From contig NZ_FUXI01000013.1 of assembly GCF_900167335.1 (NCBI RefSeq), forward strand, positions 1 through 41,152: DNA of 41,152 nucleotides. The letters run 5' to 3'. A program made the translations under genes and the position numbers. Origin of the DNA: Pilibacter termitis. Lineage in GTDB: Bacteria; Bacillota; Bacilli; Lactobacillales; Streptococcaceae. Below are positions 31,776 through 41,152 of the stretch, piece after piece (the stretch's first letter is position 1; each line of letters begins with the position of its first letter). Under the pieces are notes generated by a model. That model ran no database searches. It saw nothing but the letters and a program-made list of their open reading frames with translations, and had not been told where the DNA came from.

Positions 31776-32480
31776 ATGCTACTACAAGCTAAAAAAATCA
31801 GTAAATCATTTGGAAACAAATACAATGCGATTCAAGCATTGAAAGAAGTTGATTTTGCAGTTGAACAAGGGGATTTTGTTGTGATTTTAGGGGCGTCAGG
31901 TGGAGGGAAGACCACTCTTTTGAATACTCTAAGTACGCTAGAAACAGTCGACAGCGGGGAAATTTATTATGAGGGACGAGACGTTCAAGCATTGAGTGAG
32001 AAAGAGAAAACGGATTTTAGGAGAAAGAGCATTAGTTTTATTTTTCAGCAATATCATCTGGTGGCAGAATTGACTGTGCTTGAAAATATTAAATTAGGGT
32101 CTTATTTGAATGAAACGAAAACGATTGATATTCTTGGGCTGATGAAACAGTTAGATATAGAAAATCTCAAAGATAAATATCCATACGAGCTTTCTGGTGG
32201 GCAACAACAGCGGGTGGCGATTGCTAGAGCATTGGCAAAAAATCCGAAAATTTTGTTTTGTGACGAGCCAACAGGTGCGTTAGATGAGAAAACAGGGAAA
32301 TCAGTCTTAGGTTATTTAGAAAAAATCAACGCTGAAAATGCGACGACGATTATTATGGTTACGCATACGGCTGGTATTGGTGAAATGGCAAAACGTGTGA
32401 TTCGAGTGAATAGCGGACAAATCGTTGAGGATAAGAAAAATCTTTCTCCGATTTCTGCAAGTGAGGTTTACTGGGGATGA
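31776..32480 (+). CDS. ABC transporter ATP-binding protein (MacB/LolD type)
   Basis: Cytoplasmic ATPase subunit, 234 aa, pairing with the FtsX-type permease. Walker A is GASGGGKT (39-46), the Q-loop FIFQQYHL, signature LSGGQQQR, Walker [13 protein letters not shown] and the H-loop IMVTHT. The ATG at 31776 has AAAAAGGAG upstream; an in-frame ATG at 31722 lies in the repeat. The genes overlap by ATGA with the permease, so translation is coupled. This class exports or senses peptides and antimicrobial compounds rather than importing nutrients. Confidence 0.93.
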   Translation: MLLQAKKISKSFGNKYNAIQALKEVDFAVEQGDFVVILGASGGGKTTLLNTLSTLETVDSGEIYYEGRDVQALSEKEKTDFRRKSISFIFQQYHLVAELTVLENIKLGSYLNETKTIDILGLMKQLDIENLKDKYPYELSGGQQQRVAIARALAKNPKILFCDEPTGALDEKTGKSVLGYLEKINAENATTIIMVTHTAGIGEMAKRVIRVNSGQIVEDKKNLSPISASEVYWG

Positions 32481-34714
32481 AAAATTTAATCAAGGCGAAT
32501 TTTAGAAAATTTTTAAAGAATAAAGGGAGAGTTTTTGGACTTATTCTCCTAATGTTTGCAAGTTTGATGATTTTTGGTGCAATGACAAACGTCTTTCTTC
32601 CGATTGAACGAGCGGAGGAAATGCTTGCTAAAAAAGGAAATCAAGAGGAATTTAGACTCATCATTTCATCTATGCCCAATGCTCAAACGATAAAAGAAAT
32701 CGAAGAGAAATATCAAGTTTCACTAGAAAAAAATGTTAGCAAGAGCGTTGTAGAGGGGGATGAAAAATGGACGATTGTTGCAAACAATTCTTCTATTAAT
32801 CAAACGGTTTTACAAACAGGAAGAATGCCCAAAACAGCGAAAGAAACACTTGTTGACCCTGAATTTTTGACAGCGAAAGGTTCCCGATTGGGTGACGAAA
32901 TAACGGTGAAAAATCAAACATTTAAGATAGTCGGAACATTTTATCGTCCAGATTATGTGTTATTTTCTGATATTAACCAAGCAAGCCCTATTTCACCAGA
33001 AAACCAGCATTTAATTTCACTGACAAACGAGGGATTTTCGAATATTCCTGAGCAAGAAACAATTGTTTTGAGTGGAAAATCGAAGGCAAACTCCAAGATT
33101 GAAGAATTGAAAAAAGATGTGAGATTTTCTTATTTGGCAGTCAATGACAATGCTCTAATCGGCGGAGCAAGTGTGATGATGAACAAAAACAAACAGCTCT
33201 CCCTTTATTTTTCAGCGATGATTCTTATTTGTTCGATTTTTATTTTATTGATACTTTTGAAGAAAATTGTTGCAGAACAGCTGAAAACTTTTGGCGTTTT
33301 ACTCGCACTTGGGTATAAAAAACGTGAGCTTTTGTTAAGTTTTCTTCCTTTTCCTTTGCTCATAGGAAGTGTTAGCTCGATTGTTGGCTATATTTTAGGC
33401 TTTCTTCTTTCTGGTGAATTGAGAAAAACAATGCTTGTTTATTTTCATCTTCCAAAAGTAGAGGAAAAATTTCCATTTCTAGCTTTAGCGTTGACGACTT
33501 TCTTCATTGCAAGTTTGTTAATGGTGGCAACAATCGTGTTAGTTTTACGTTTACTTTATCCAAAAGCATTGGTTTTGATGAATGGTTCGGTGAAATATAG
33601 CAAAAATTCTTGGCTTGTAAGGAGATTAAAAAATCTCCCAATGAAAAATTTTGTAAACAAAACCGCTCTTTCTTTTACATTGAGCAGAAGTAAACAATTA
33701 GGTTTACTCATTTTCACAAGTTTTCTTTCGGTGTTTTTATTATTGGTAGCATTATTACAGTTTCATTTGCCGAATCAAACAAGTGAATTGTTGAAAAAAC
33801 AATATCATTTTGATTATATGTTGCAATATGACCAATTGCAGAGGTTAGAAGAAACAGCAGAAGAAAACGCTCAAGTTGCCTTCATTGCAAATGTAGAGAG
33901 TTTGAAAAAACAGAAAGAAAAAATCGACAGCAAACAAGTTGTGTTAAACGCTTCTCGTTTTCAAACGAAGGATTATTTAAAATTATATAACGGCGAAAAT
34001 AAGTCAGTTAATCATTTTGTGACAAAAAATCAAGCGGTAGTGAGTCGCTATTTTGCCAGCCGCCACAATGTAAAAATAGGAGAAACGCTCAATCTAGTGG
34101 TTAATGGAAAGAACATTTCTTTTAAAGTAAAAGAGTTTGTCGATGATGCAACACAGACGATTTATGCTGATTTTGATTGGAAAGAGCTCCAAAAACTTCA
34201 CCAAAATCAATATAATTTTCTTTATACGAATAAAAATGTTGGACAAAGCAAAGAGTATCCAAAGATTTCTCGTTCAAAGGCAATTGATAATCATTTAACA
34301 ATCGCCAAACAGCTCCAAGCGGGCAGTATTAGTATTGGGATTGTTGCGTTTATAATTTCAGTTGTGTTATTGGTGTTCACCATTTCAAGCATTGTAGAGG
34401 ACAGTAAAAATAATCTAGTGCTTTTGAAATTGCTTGGCTATCGCAAGCGAGAGCTAAATCGTATGTTTTTAAGAAACGCACAATATTTATTTGTTTTATC
34501 AAGCATACTGTTCCTTTTCTTCTCCTCAAGGATTTTTCAAATGATGGAAAAACAATTGACCATTCAACTTTCCATGCCATTAAAAATTGCTTTGTCGACA
34601 GGAGATACGTTTTTCATTTTATCGTTTTTGATTCTTCTTATTGTACTTGTGAGTGGCAGTCAAAAAAGAAAAATCAATCGTTTGTCAATCAATGAAGTGC
34701 TTTTTAGTCGATAA
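32477..34714 (+). CDS. ABC transporter permease with duplicated FtsX domains
   Basis: 745 residues arranged as two FtsX units. TM1 (about 16-40), a large extracytoplasmic domain (about 41-232), then three helices (about 235-260, 282-305, 335-362). After a basic loop come TM5 (about 410-432), a second extracytoplasmic domain (about 435-610) and three more helices (about 615-640, 668-690, 710-730). FGVLLALGYKKREL and LVLLKLLGYRKREL are the paired FtsX motifs that contact the ATPase. A role in peptide export, lipoprotein handling or antimicrobial defence is inferred. No two-component system is adjacent, unlike many BceAB systems. Confidence 0.88.
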   Translation: MKNLIKANFRKFLKNKGRVFGLILLMFASLMIFGAMTNVFLPIERAEEMLAKKGNQEEFRLIISSMPNAQTIKEIEEKYQVSLEKNVSKSVVEGDEKWTIVANNSSINQTVLQTGRMPKTAKETLVDPEFLTAKGSRLGDEITVKNQTFKIVGTFYRPDYVLFSDINQASPISPENQHLISLTNEGFSNIPEQETIVLSGKSKANSKIEELKKDVRFSYLAVNDNALIGGASVMMNKNKQLSLYFSAMILICSIFILLILLKKIVAEQLKTFGVLLALGYKKRELLLSFLPFPLLIGSVSSIVGYILGFLLSGELRKTMLVYFHLPKVEEKFPFLALALTTFFIASLLMVATIVLVLRLLYPKALVLMNGSVKYSKNSWLVRRLKNLPMKNFVNKTALSFTLSRSKQLGLLIFTSFLSVFLLLVALLQFHLPNQTSELLKKQYHFDYMLQYDQLQRLEETAEENAQVAFIANVESLKKQKEKIDSKQVVLNASRFQTKDYLKLYNGENKSVNHFVTKNQAVVSRYFASRHNVKIGETLNLVVNGKNISFKVKEFVDDATQTIYADFDWKELQKLHQNQYNFLYTNKNVGQSKEYPKISRSKAIDNHLTIAKQLQAGSISIGIVAFIISVVLLVFTISSIVEDSKNNLVLLKLLGYRKRELNRMFLRNAQYLFVLSSILFLFFSSRIFQMMEKQLTIQLSMPLKIALSTGDTFFILSFLILLIVLVSGSQKRKINRLSINEVLFSR

Positions 34715-34759
34715 TGTAGCTATTTTTCGTTTAACGAAGAAAAAGCAAAACAATAGATA

Positions 34760-34800
34760 TAAGAGTGGGAAATAGGAAACTATTTTTCTGCTCTTTTTTC
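34760..34800 (+). terminator. Terminator of the ABC transporter operon
   Basis: AAGAG..GAAATAG pairs with CTATTTTTCTGCTCTT around GAAA, then six T follow. Confidence 0.78.
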
Positions 34801-34916
34801 TTTACATCAATCAAATTTAAAAGATTTTGTTTAGTTTTCACAAAGAAATGATTTTGAGACTTGCCGATAAAAGTAAAAAATATTAAACTGAGAGGTAACG
34901 AAAGTTCTTAATTTTT

Positions 34917-34931
34917 ATAGGAAATTCCTAT
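34917..34931. promoter_or_regulatory. Palindromic operator candidate upstream of the E1 alpha gene
   Basis: ATAGGAAATTCCTAT is a perfect palindrome around one central base. It lies 19 bases before the start codon of the E1 alpha gene. A weak promoter candidate (TTGCCG, 17 bases, TAAACT) lies upstream. No regulator gene is adjacent. Confidence 0.4.
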
Positions 34932-34950
34932 TAACAAGAAAGGGAATATT

Positions 34951-35961
34951 ATGAAGTCTAAACTAGAAGTCCAAACAGCTCTTACGCAGAAGGAGATGAA
35001 ACGAACGCTTTCTCGAATGTGGAAAATTCGTGCGTTTGAAGAAAAACTTTCAGAACTTCAAGCAGTAGGGGAAATCTACGGCACTTATCATTTGTCAATT
35101 GGACAGGAGGCGACAGCAATCGGTGCTTGTTCGCAGTTGAACATTACCGATATGATTACTTCGACACATCGAAATCATGCACATTGCTTGGCGAAAGGAA
35201 TTGATATGCGTGCGATGCTTGCAGAGCTTTGTGGGAAATCGACTGGAACCAATAAAGGTAAAGGCGGAAGTATGCATATTGCTGATTTGAAAACGGGAAA
35301 TCTTGGGAGCAATGGAATTGTAGGAGCAGGTTTTCCAATTGCTTGCGGAGCCGCTCTTGCCGCTCAAATGAACAAGACAGGACAAGTAGTGATTTCTTTT
35401 GGTGGAGATGGTTCGGTCAATGAGGGGGCATTTCACGAGGCACTCAATCTTGCATCTATTTGGAAATTGCCAGTGATTTTTTTCATTGAAAACAATCTTT
35501 ATGGCATGAGTAGCAAGGTAAGTGAAATGGTAAACATTTCTCATTTGTCTGACAGAGCAATTGCCTACGGCATACCGGGGATTACGATTGATGGAAATGA
35601 TGTTGAACTTGTTATGTCAACAACGAAAAATGCCATTGAATACGCTAGAAAAGGTCAAGGCCCAACGTTAATTGAGGCGATTACTTATCGTCACGAAGGA
35701 CATTCTAAGAGTGACAAACTTGTCTACCGTACAGAACAAGAATCGGAGATTTGGAAAGAAAAAAATGACCCGATTCGTCGCTTTGAGCTAAAAATGATTC
35801 ATCAGGCGAATTTCACAGAAGAAGATGTGCGTGAGATTGAAAAAATCGCTCGTTTTCATGTGGAGGAGCTTGCAGAAAGTGTCAAGAATGACCCTATGCC
35901 AACAAAAGAAGATTTGCTAAAAGATGTTTATTTTGGAAATGTAGGTGAAGTGCGTGCGTAA
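34951..35961 (+). CDS. Thiamine pyrophosphate-dependent dehydrogenase E1 alpha subunit (acetoin/pyruvate type)
   Basis: 336 residues. This subunit binds TPP through [18 protein letters not shown] and NNLYGMSS (the GDG...N motif, about residues 152-182). The N-terminal [11 protein letters not shown] and [12 protein letters not shown] are conserved in the acetoin (AcoA) and pyruvate (PdhA) subfamily, as is the phosphorylation-loop-like RHEGHSKSD. With the beta subunit it forms an alpha2-beta2 decarboxylase. No E2 or E3 gene follows. AAAGGG precedes the ATG. AcoA seems the closest named relative, but the substrate is not proven. Confidence 0.88.
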   Translation: MKSKLEVQTALTQKEMKRTLSRMWKIRAFEEKLSELQAVGEIYGTYHLSIGQEATAIGACSQLNITDMITSTHRNHAHCLAKGIDMRAMLAELCGKSTGTNKGKGGSMHIADLKTGNLGSNGIVGAGFPIACGAALAAQMNKTGQVVISFGGDGSVNEGAFHEALNLASIWKLPVIFFIENNLYGMSSKVSEMVNISHLSDRAIAYGIPGITIDGNDVELVMSTTKNAIEYARKGQGPTLIEAITYRHEGHSKSDKLVYRTEQESEIWKEKNDPIRRFELKMIHQANFTEEDVREIEKIARFHVEELAESVKNDPMPTKEDLLKDVYFGNVGEVRA

Positions 35962-36943
35962 AATTACTTATTTGGACGCAGTCAATGAAGCGTTGGACGA
36001 AGCTCTAGGCAACGACCCACGAGTTTTCCTCATTGGTGAAGATATTGGTGTTTACGGTGGAGGTTTCGGTGCGACAAAAGGGCTTGTAGAAAAATATGGT
36101 GAAGAGCGAGTACGTTCCACACCGATTAGCGAGGCGGCGATTGCAGGTGTGGCAGTAGGTGCGGCAATCAAAGGTTTGCGACCTGTTATGGAATTACAGT
36201 TTTCAGATTTCATCACGATTGCTATGGATCAAATTGTCAACCAAGCAGCGAAAATTCACTACATGACTGGAGGACAAGCGAGAGTGCCAATGGTCATGCG
36301 GACAGCTGGAGGTAGTGGCACAGGAGCAGCAGCACAGCACTCTCAGTCACTTGAAAATTGGACGGCACATATACCGGGGTTGATTGTCGTAATGCCAAGC
36401 AATGCCTATGATGCCAAAGGTTTACTTCATGCTGCGATTGAAAATGAAAATCCAGTCATGATTTATGAGCATAAATTGCTTTACAAAGAAGAAATGGACG
36501 TACCAGAAATTCCTTACACGATACCTCTAGGCGTAGCTGAGGTGAAACGTGAAGGAGCGGACATTTCGATTGTTGCGACAAGTCGCATGGTAATGCTCAG
36601 TCTTTTGGTGGCAGAAAAACTAGCAAGCGAGGGCATTTCAGTGGAAGTAATTGACCCACGAACACTAGTGCCATTAGATAAACAAACGATTTTAAAAAGT
36701 GTAGAGAAAACGAAAAGAGTGCTAGTTGTCACAGAAGAAGTCAAAGAAAGTGGATTTGGTGGCGAACTTGTGGCGATTATTGCAGAAAGCGAGTTGTCTA
36801 TGCAATTGAAAGCACCAATCAAACGTTTAGGTGGTTCATTTACGCCAATGCCAGCAGGTCAGTTTTTGGAAAGTCAAGCAATCCCAACAGTTGAGAGCAT
36901 TGAGGCGGCAGTAAGGGAATTGGTAGGTGGACGTGATGAGTAA
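35954..36943 (+). CDS. Thiamine pyrophosphate-dependent dehydrogenase E1 beta subunit
   Basis: 329 residues. It shows [15 protein letters not shown] at the start, then [56 protein letters not shown] and AAAQHSQS, plus the transketolase C domain (about 200-325) with [13 protein letters not shown]. The start is uncertain: GTG at 35954 matches family N-termini and overlaps the alpha stop codon; GTG at 35945 is in frame. Gene overlap indicates translational coupling with the alpha subunit. Confidence 0.9.
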   Translation: MRKITYLDAVNEALDEALGNDPRVFLIGEDIGVYGGGFGATKGLVEKYGEERVRSTPISEAAIAGVAVGAAIKGLRPVMELQFSDFITIAMDQIVNQAAKIHYMTGGQARVPMVMRTAGGSGTGAAAQHSQSLENWTAHIPGLIVVMPSNAYDAKGLLHAAIENENPVMIYEHKLLYKEEMDVPEIPYTIPLGVAEVKREGADISIVATSRMVMLSLLVAEKLASEGISVEVIDPRTLVPLDKQTILKSVEKTKRVLVVTEEVKESGFGGELVAIIAESELSMQLKAPIKRLGGSFTPMPAGQFLESQAIPTVESIEAAVRELVGGRDE

Positions 36944-37367
36944 CGGGAAAGAAGTAAAACTCATTGTTCGCAACACTATTCGTCAATTTGGTGAACGGCA
37001 TGAGTTTGAAACGGTTACAAAAGGTGTCCTTTACGAAAAAGGCGAGAGCATATTTTTGCGATACATGGAAGAAATTTTGACAAACGACCAACCGATTGAG
37101 ACAATGGTCACCATTCAGTTTTTGGCGACAGACGAAATTCGTATTATCCGAACAGGCGACAGTCGCTTGCGACTTCGTTTTTCTAAAGGCGAGAGAATGG
37201 AAGGACAGCTAGAAACACCAATGGGCAAAATGAACGTTGAAACACACACTCAGCAGATTCAGAAAAAACTTTCCTCAAGTGCGGGAGAACTATTTCTTCG
37301 CTACCAAATGAAAAGCCAAAATGGTTTGATGGGAGAATACGAACTTGAAGTAGGGTATGAGGTATAG
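36936..37367 (+). CDS. DUF1934 / YwiB-like beta-barrel protein
   Basis: 143 residues. DUF1934 proteins are small lipocalin-like barrels of unknown role; the pattern [24 protein letters not shown] and [11 protein letters not shown] fits. The ATG at 36936 lies inside the 3' end of the E1 beta gene (8-base overlap), so expression is coupled with it. In other Firmicutes YwiB usually lies near argS rather than dehydrogenases, so this partner arrangement is unusual. Confidence 0.75.
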   Translation: MSNGKEVKLIVRNTIRQFGERHEFETVTKGVLYEKGESIFLRYMEEILTNDQPIETMVTIQFLATDEIRIIRTGDSRLRLRFSKGERMEGQLETPMGKMNVETHTQQIQKKLSSSAGELFLRYQMKSQNGLMGEYELEVGYEV

Positions 37368-37374
37368 AATAACT

Positions 37375-37435
37375 AGCTAGGCAACACGAAACCAATAATA
37401 GAACAAAGGTTTCCGTGTTGCCTAGCTCGTTTTAT
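37375..37435 (+). terminator. Terminator of the E1 alpha/beta operon
   Basis: AGCTAGGCAACACGAAACC pairs with GGTTTCCGTGTTGCCTAGCT (one bulge) around a 14-base loop, then CGTTTTA. The strong stem reaches the stop codon of the convergent ktrB gene and may work on both strands. Confidence 0.8.
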
Positions 37436-38835
37436 CCAATAATAATTTTCTCCGTAGGATATAAATACCCAATATCCTGCGTTTGTTTTGGTACAAAGAG
37501 GAGGAGCATATAGAGTGTGCCGACACGTCCGACAAACATGAGAATGGCGATAGTAATTTTGCCAATGACGGTCAAATCATCTGTAATGCCGAGTGAAAGT
37601 CCTGTTGTTCCAAAGGCACTTGCGACTTCAAAGACAATGGCAATCATTTTTTGCTCTTGCGTTGCCATTAATATCAACGTAGCAAAGAAACAAAAGAGTA
37701 GCGATAAATTCATCACGACAACGGATTTTCGCACATCGTCATCGTCAATTCTTCGGCCGAAAATGTTGACTTTTTCTTCCCCTTTTAAGAACGAAATCAC
37801 GTATAAAAATACAATGATAGCAGTTGTTGTCCGAATACCTCCGCCAACAGAAGAAGGAGAACAGCCGATAAACATTAAAAGTGAAAAAATCAGCAAAGTA
37901 TTCGGTTGAAAATCCGTCATTGGATTGATTTGAAGTCCTGCGTTTCTTGTTGTCATGGAGTAAAACGCTGAGCTTGTCCATGCTTGAATTTCTGAGACAT
38001 TTTTATAGAGATGATTTTTCTCAAAGGCGAAAATCAAAATGGTTCCAATAATGAATAAGCCTAAAAATGTCACAAGAGCAAGTTTTGAAAACAAAGAGAA
38101 GTTGTATTTTTTTCTGGATTGTTTATCTTTCCAATTGGCAATCCAATCGGTTATTTCAAGCAATACTGGAAAACCAATGCCACCTAAAAAGATGAGAAAC
38201 ATCACAACATATAAAAAGAAATAGTTGTGAGCAAATGGAATCATGGATTTCCCTGTTACATCAAAGCCGGAGTTCGTAACAGCAGAAATCGACTCGTAAA
38301 TTCCCCAGAAAAAACTTTCTCCCCAGTTGTCATACAAACCTTTTGCATGAAAATAAATGCCAAAGGCAATACCAAAAAGAAATTGAGCGGCAATCAAAAT
38401 AATCAATGCACGCTGAATCATTCGCACTACGCCAGAGAGTCTCGGTTGATTCATGTCAATCATGATTAGCTGTCTACGACGAAGGGAGATTTTTTTCTTG
38501 GAAAAGATGAACAAAAATGTCGAAATCATCATAATTCCAAGTCCACCCACTTGAAAAAGAATTTCCAAAAGGACAATACCAGCCGTGTTAAAGACGGTAT
38601 GAATGTCAAAAGTGGTAAGTCCTGTCACGCTAGTTGTTGAAACAGACATGAAAATCATATCTAACAAACCAACTTTACTATTTGGCTGTCTGAAAAATGG
38701 CAGTTGAAACAAGATAAACGTAATCAACGTTAAAAATAAATAGTAAAACACAATAATCTGAATGGAAGAAAATCGTGAAATGATTTTTTTATCTATAAAT
38801 TGATAGATTTTTTGTAATGAACGATGCTGACGCAT
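37432..38835 (-). CDS. ktrB: KtrB/TrkH-family potassium transport subunit
   Basis: Membrane channel subunit for Na+-dependent K+ uptake, 467 aa, with four pore-loop repeats. The filter sequences are SVTGLTTFD, AVTNSGFD, TTRNAGLQ and FGTTGLS; each has the single key glycine. GCSPSSVGGGIRTTT lies at the third pore helix. Length and the short N-terminus point to KtrB rather than TrkH. The cytosolic partner KtrA/KtrC is not in the window. The ATG at 38835 has GTGGGGAAA upstream; a reading frame continuing to 39402 would run antisense through rpmG and secE. Confidence 0.9.
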   Translation of the reverse strand: MRQHRSLQKIYQFIDKKIISRFSSIQIIVFYYLFLTLITFILFQLPFFRQPNSKVGLLDMIFMSVSTTSVTGLTTFDIHTVFNTAGIVLLEILFQVGGLGIMMISTFLFIFSKKKISLRRRQLIMIDMNQPRLSGVVRMIQRALIILIAAQFLFGIAFGIYFHAKGLYDNWGESFFWGIYESISAVTNSGFDVTGKSMIPFAHNYFFLYVVMFLIFLGGIGFPVLLEITDWIANWKDKQSRKKYNFSLFSKLALVTFLGLFIIGTILIFAFEKNHLYKNVSEIQAWTSSAFYSMTTRNAGLQINPMTDFQPNTLLIFSLLMFIGCSPSSVGGGIRTTTAIIVFLYVISFLKGEEKVNIFGRRIDDDDVRKSVVVMNLSLLFCFFATLILMATQEQKMIAIVFEVASAFGTTGLSLGITDDLTVIGKITIAILMFVGRVGTLYMLLLFVPKQTQDIGYLYPTEKIIIG

Positions 38836-38946
38836 AGAATTTCCCCACTTTTTTTTGTTTTTATTATTATAACATGGAATGGGAAATAATTTCATTTGAA
38901 ATCCAAAGCAAAATATGGTAAATTGAAAGGTGAATGAGGTGTAAAT

Positions 38947-39099
38947 ATGGCAATTAAAAAAGCATCCCTTGCTTGTACGGTATGTGGCAATCGCAATTAT
39001 TCGATTACAGCAGGAGACCACAAGCGTACAGAACGCTTGGAGGTTAAAAAGTTTTGTCGCTATTGTGGCAAGCATACGATTCATAGAGAAACAAAATAA
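38947..39099 (+). CDS. rpmG: 50S ribosomal protein L33 (zinc-binding type)
   Basis: 50 residues. The zinc ribbon has C10-C13 and C37-C40 (ACTVCG, CRYCG), so it is the C+ paralogue of L33. AGGTG lies just upstream of the ATG at suitable spacing. It precedes secE and nusG in the canonical rpmG-secE-nusG order. Confidence 0.95.
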   Translation: MAIKKASLACTVCGNRNYSITAGDHKRTERLEVKKFCRYCGKHTIHRETK

Positions 39100-39115
39100 G
39101 ATTGGAGGAGTGAAA

Positions 39116-39286
39116 GTGAAATTTTTGAAAAGTGTTGTGCAAGAAATGAAAAAAGTAAGCTGGCCAACAAAACAACAACTTCGTAAATTTACGTTTATCG
39201 TATTTGAAACAACGATTCTTTTCGCTTTGATTTTCTGGATATTTGACACAGCAATCAAAGGTGGGTTCAACTTAATCTTGAAATAA
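39116..39286 (+). CDS. secE: Preprotein translocase subunit SecE
   Basis: Essential small subunit of the SecYEG channel, 56 residues. It has the amphipathic surface helix with EMKKVSWPTKQQL followed by one membrane helix (about 27-47, FIVFETTILFALIFWIFDTA). The single-span form is usual in Gram-positives. The start is GTG at 39116 behind GGAGGAG. Confidence 0.95.
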   Translation: MKFLKSVVQEMKKVSWPTKQQLRKFTFIVFETTILFALIFWIFDTAIKGGFNLILK

Positions 39287-39427
39287 AAGTTACACTGAGT
39301 TCTAAAAAGCTCGCAAATTTTAAAATTTGGTGTATAATACAAGATGAATGAAAGAGCTACGCGTAAAGTGGGCTTTTTTATTTTGAATTGAAAACAGAGC
39401 AAAATGACGAATAAAGGAGCAGAAAAA

Positions 39428-39991
39428 ATGGCAAATGAGAGCTTTGAAAGAGAATGGTATGCACTACAAACTTATTCAGGATATGAAAACAAAGTAAAAC
39501 GTGACTTGGAGCAACGTGCGTTGTCAATGGGAATGGAAGATTACATTTTCCGTGTTTTAGTACCGGAGGAAACAAAAGTTGATGAGAGTAAAATTGATAA
39601 AAATACAGGAAAACCAAAAGAATATCAAGAACAAATTTTCCCGGGATATGTTTTAGTTGAAATGGTGATGACTGATCAAAGTTGGTATATTGTGCGTAAT
39701 ACGCAAAATGTAACAGGTTTTGTTGGTTCACAAGGTGCAGGTAGCAAACCAGCTCCACTTTTGCCAGAGGAAATGGCGGGTATTTTGAGAATGATGAATC
39801 TTTCTATTCGTGTATCTGATTTGGAAGTGAATATTGGAGATACTGTTCGTATTATCGAAGGTGCATTTGCGAATATGACAGGAAATGTTTCAGAAATAGA
39901 TTATGAAAAACACAAATTGAAAGTAGATATTGAAATGTTTGGTCGTGAAACGAGTGCAGAGCTTGATTTTGATCAAGTGGAAGAATTTTAA
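39428..39991 (+). CDS. nusG: Transcription termination/antitermination factor NusG
   Basis: Elongation factor binding RNA polymerase, 187 aa. It has the NGN domain (about 1-120: WYALQTYSGYENKVK, FPGYVLVEMVM, TGFVG) and the C-terminal KOW domain (about 135-187: GDTVRIIEGAFANMTGNVSEID). The ATG at 39428 has AAAGGAGCAG upstream; an ATG at 39404 lies before that site. A TATAAT near 39333 and a short T-run near 39374 in the 140-base secE-nusG gap suggest its own promoter or an attenuator. Confidence 0.96.
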   Translation: MANESFEREWYALQTYSGYENKVKRDLEQRALSMGMEDYIFRVLVPEETKVDESKIDKNTGKPKEYQEQIFPGYVLVEMVMTDQSWYIVRNTQNVTGFVGSQGAGSKPAPLLPEEMAGILRMMNLSIRVSDLEVNIGDTVRIIEGAFANMTGNVSEIDYEKHKLKVDIEMFGRETSAELDFDQVEEF

Positions 39992-40030
39992 TGAGCGAGC
40001 AACATTTTTATTGCAGAAGAAGGTGAGAAG

Positions 40031-41152
40031 ATGTCAATGTTTTTAGATAGTGCCGTAATTGAGGTCAAAGCTGGTAAGGGTGGCGATGGTATGGTGGCTT
40101 TTCGTCGTGAAAAGTATGTGCCAGACGGTGGACCCGCTGGTGGTGACGGCGGTCGTGGTGGAGATGTGATTTTGGTTGTTGACGAGGGGCTTCGCACGCT
40201 AATGGATTTTCGTTACAATCGTCATTTCAAGGCGAAAGCTGGCGAAAATGGTATGAGCAAAGGAATGCACGGTCGTGGTGCAGAGGACAGAATTGTCCGT
40301 ATTCCTCCGGGGACGACAATTCGTGATGCCCAAACAGGAAAATTACTCGGAGACTTGACGAAAAATGGCGAGGAATTAGTGATCGCCAAAGGCGGTCGTG
40401 GCGGTCGTGGAAATACTCGTTTTGCAACGCCTAAAAATCCAGCTCCAGAGCTTGCGGAAAATGGTGAACCGGGGCAAGAGAGAAAAATCGAGCTAGAATT
40501 GAAAGTTTTGGCAGATGTAGGACTTGTTGGTTTTCCGTCTGTTGGCAAGTCAACTCTTCTATCGGTAATTTCAGCGGCTCGACCAAAAATTGCAGCGTAT
40601 CACTTTACAACGCTTGTGCCAAACTTGGGTATGGTGCAATTAAAAGATGGACGTAGCTTTGTTGCAGCCGATTTGCCGGGGCTAATCGAGGGTGCCTCTC
40701 AAGGAGTCGGTTTGGGAACTCAATTCTTGCGACATATTGAGCGAACACGTGTTATTTTGCACGTCATTGATATGAGTGGCATGGAAGGGCGAGACCCGTT
40801 TGAAGATTATTTGGCAATCAATAAAGAATTAGAGGCACATAATCTACGTTTATTGGAACGCCCACAAATTATCGTGGCAAATAAAATGGATATGCCAGAA
40901 TCCGAAGAAAACTTAAAAGCGTTTAAAAAGAAATTGCAACAATTGAAAGCTGATGAATTTGCAGATGACGTACCAATTTTTGCTATTTCTGGGATTGCAC
41001 ATCAAGGAATTGAAAATTTACTTGCGAAAACAGCCGATGTGCTAGAAGAAACGCCAGAATTTCCACTTTACGAAGATGAAGAAATCGAAGATGTGGTTTA
41101 TTACGGTTTCACACCTGATGAAAAACAATTCGACATTAAACGCTTGCCAGAT
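40031..41152 (+). CDS. obg: GTPase Obg (3' end beyond window)
   Basis: Ribosome assembly and stress GTPase. 374 codons are visible without a stop. The glycine-rich OBG fold (about 1-158) contains [14 protein letters not shown] and [10 protein letters not shown]. The G domain follows with G1 [10 protein letters not shown]3 [10 protein letters not shown]4 NKMD and G5 AISG. After about residue 340 the C-terminal OCT domain begins and is cut by the window edge. GAAGGTGAG precedes the ATG. It lies 39 bases after nusG, an uncommon neighbour. Confidence 0.96.
   Translation, partial: MSMFLDSAVIEVKAGKGGDGMVAFRREKYVPDGGPAGGDGGRGGDVILVVDEGLRTLMDFRYNRHFKAKAGENGMSKGMHGRGAEDRIVRIPPGTTIRDAQTGKLLGDLTKNGEELVIAKGGRGGRGNTRFATPKNPAPELAENGEPGQERKIELELKVLADVGLVGFPSVGKSTLLSVISAARPKIAAYHFTTLVPNLGMVQLKDGRSFVAADLPGLIEGASQGVGLGTQFLRHIERTRVILHVIDMSGMEGRDPFEDYLAINKELEAHNLRLLERPQIIVANKMDMPESEENLKAFKKKLQQLKADEFADDVPIFAISGIAHQGIENLLAKTADVLEETPEFPLYEDEEIEDVVYYGFTPDEKQFDIKRLPD

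Noticed and set aside
37432-39402. Minus-strand reading frame extending KtrB by 189 residues at its N-terminus
   Set aside because: The extension runs antisense through rpmG and secE and lacks a ribosome binding site; the ATG at 38835 has GTGGGGAAA and gives a normal KtrB length.

Overview
The window is a low-GC, gene-dense bacterial chromosome segment with strong AGGAGG-type ribosome binding sites, sigma-A-like promoters and many intrinsic terminators. The order LysM protein - cmk - rpsA (four S1 domains), the fused trehalose PTS, an orphan ATP-type pckA and the sorbitol operon structure point to Lactobacillales, most likely an Enterococcaceae member. No rRNA, tRNA, CRISPR array, transposase or prophage gene was seen. 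The last gene (obg) runs off the right edge.

Layout. 1-3900: repeats, then treP-treC (trehalose uptake and hydrolysis). 3900-5675: an Lsa-like ABC-F ribosome protection ATPase behind a leader that looks like a ribosome-dependent attenuator. 5700-8130: a tandem block of palindromic repeats, a CoA-disulfide reductase/rhodanese fusion and a small basic protein. 8170-14600 (mostly minus): XRE regulator, ribosomal protein L19, oligopeptide-binding lipoprotein with a cupin gene, an ArAE-type membrane protein and ATP-dependent PEP carboxykinase. 14800-18710: two small unknowns, LysM surface protein, cmk, rpsA. 18750-22290: SstT serine/threonine symporter divergent from a two-component system. 22360-28970: a complete sorbitol (glucitol) operon with dehydrogenase, PRD regulator, GutM, EIIC, EIIBC, EIIA and a fructose-6-phosphate aldolase, with a CcpA-type cre site in its promoter. 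28977-31196: HAD phosphatase and HD phosphohydrolase (minus). 31466-34714: nested repeats then an FtsX-type ABC transporter. 34951-37367: an orphan 2-oxo acid dehydrogenase E1 alpha/beta pair plus a YwiB-like protein. 37432-38835: KtrB-type potassium channel subunit (minus). 38947-41152: rpmG, secE, nusG, obg.

The most unusual content is non-coding. (1) A family of about 120-nt imperfect palindromes occurs about nine times, all in plus orientation, in intergenic gaps next to plus-strand genes. Its copies differ in sequence, but the two arms change together, so base pairing has been kept. One copy supplies the stop codon of gutM, one lies against the treP ribosome binding site, and a collapsed copy sits in the 5' UTR of the sorbitol operon. 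(2) A second palindromic family (ends CCTCTAAAAA / TTTTTAGAG) occurs three times; one of these has a copy of the first family nested between its arms. (3) The ABC-F leader carries a three-codon open reading frame (Met-Tyr-Asn) with an excellent ribosome binding site, whose stop codon lies in the 5' arm of a terminator, followed by a second hairpin that holds the gene's own ribosome binding site.
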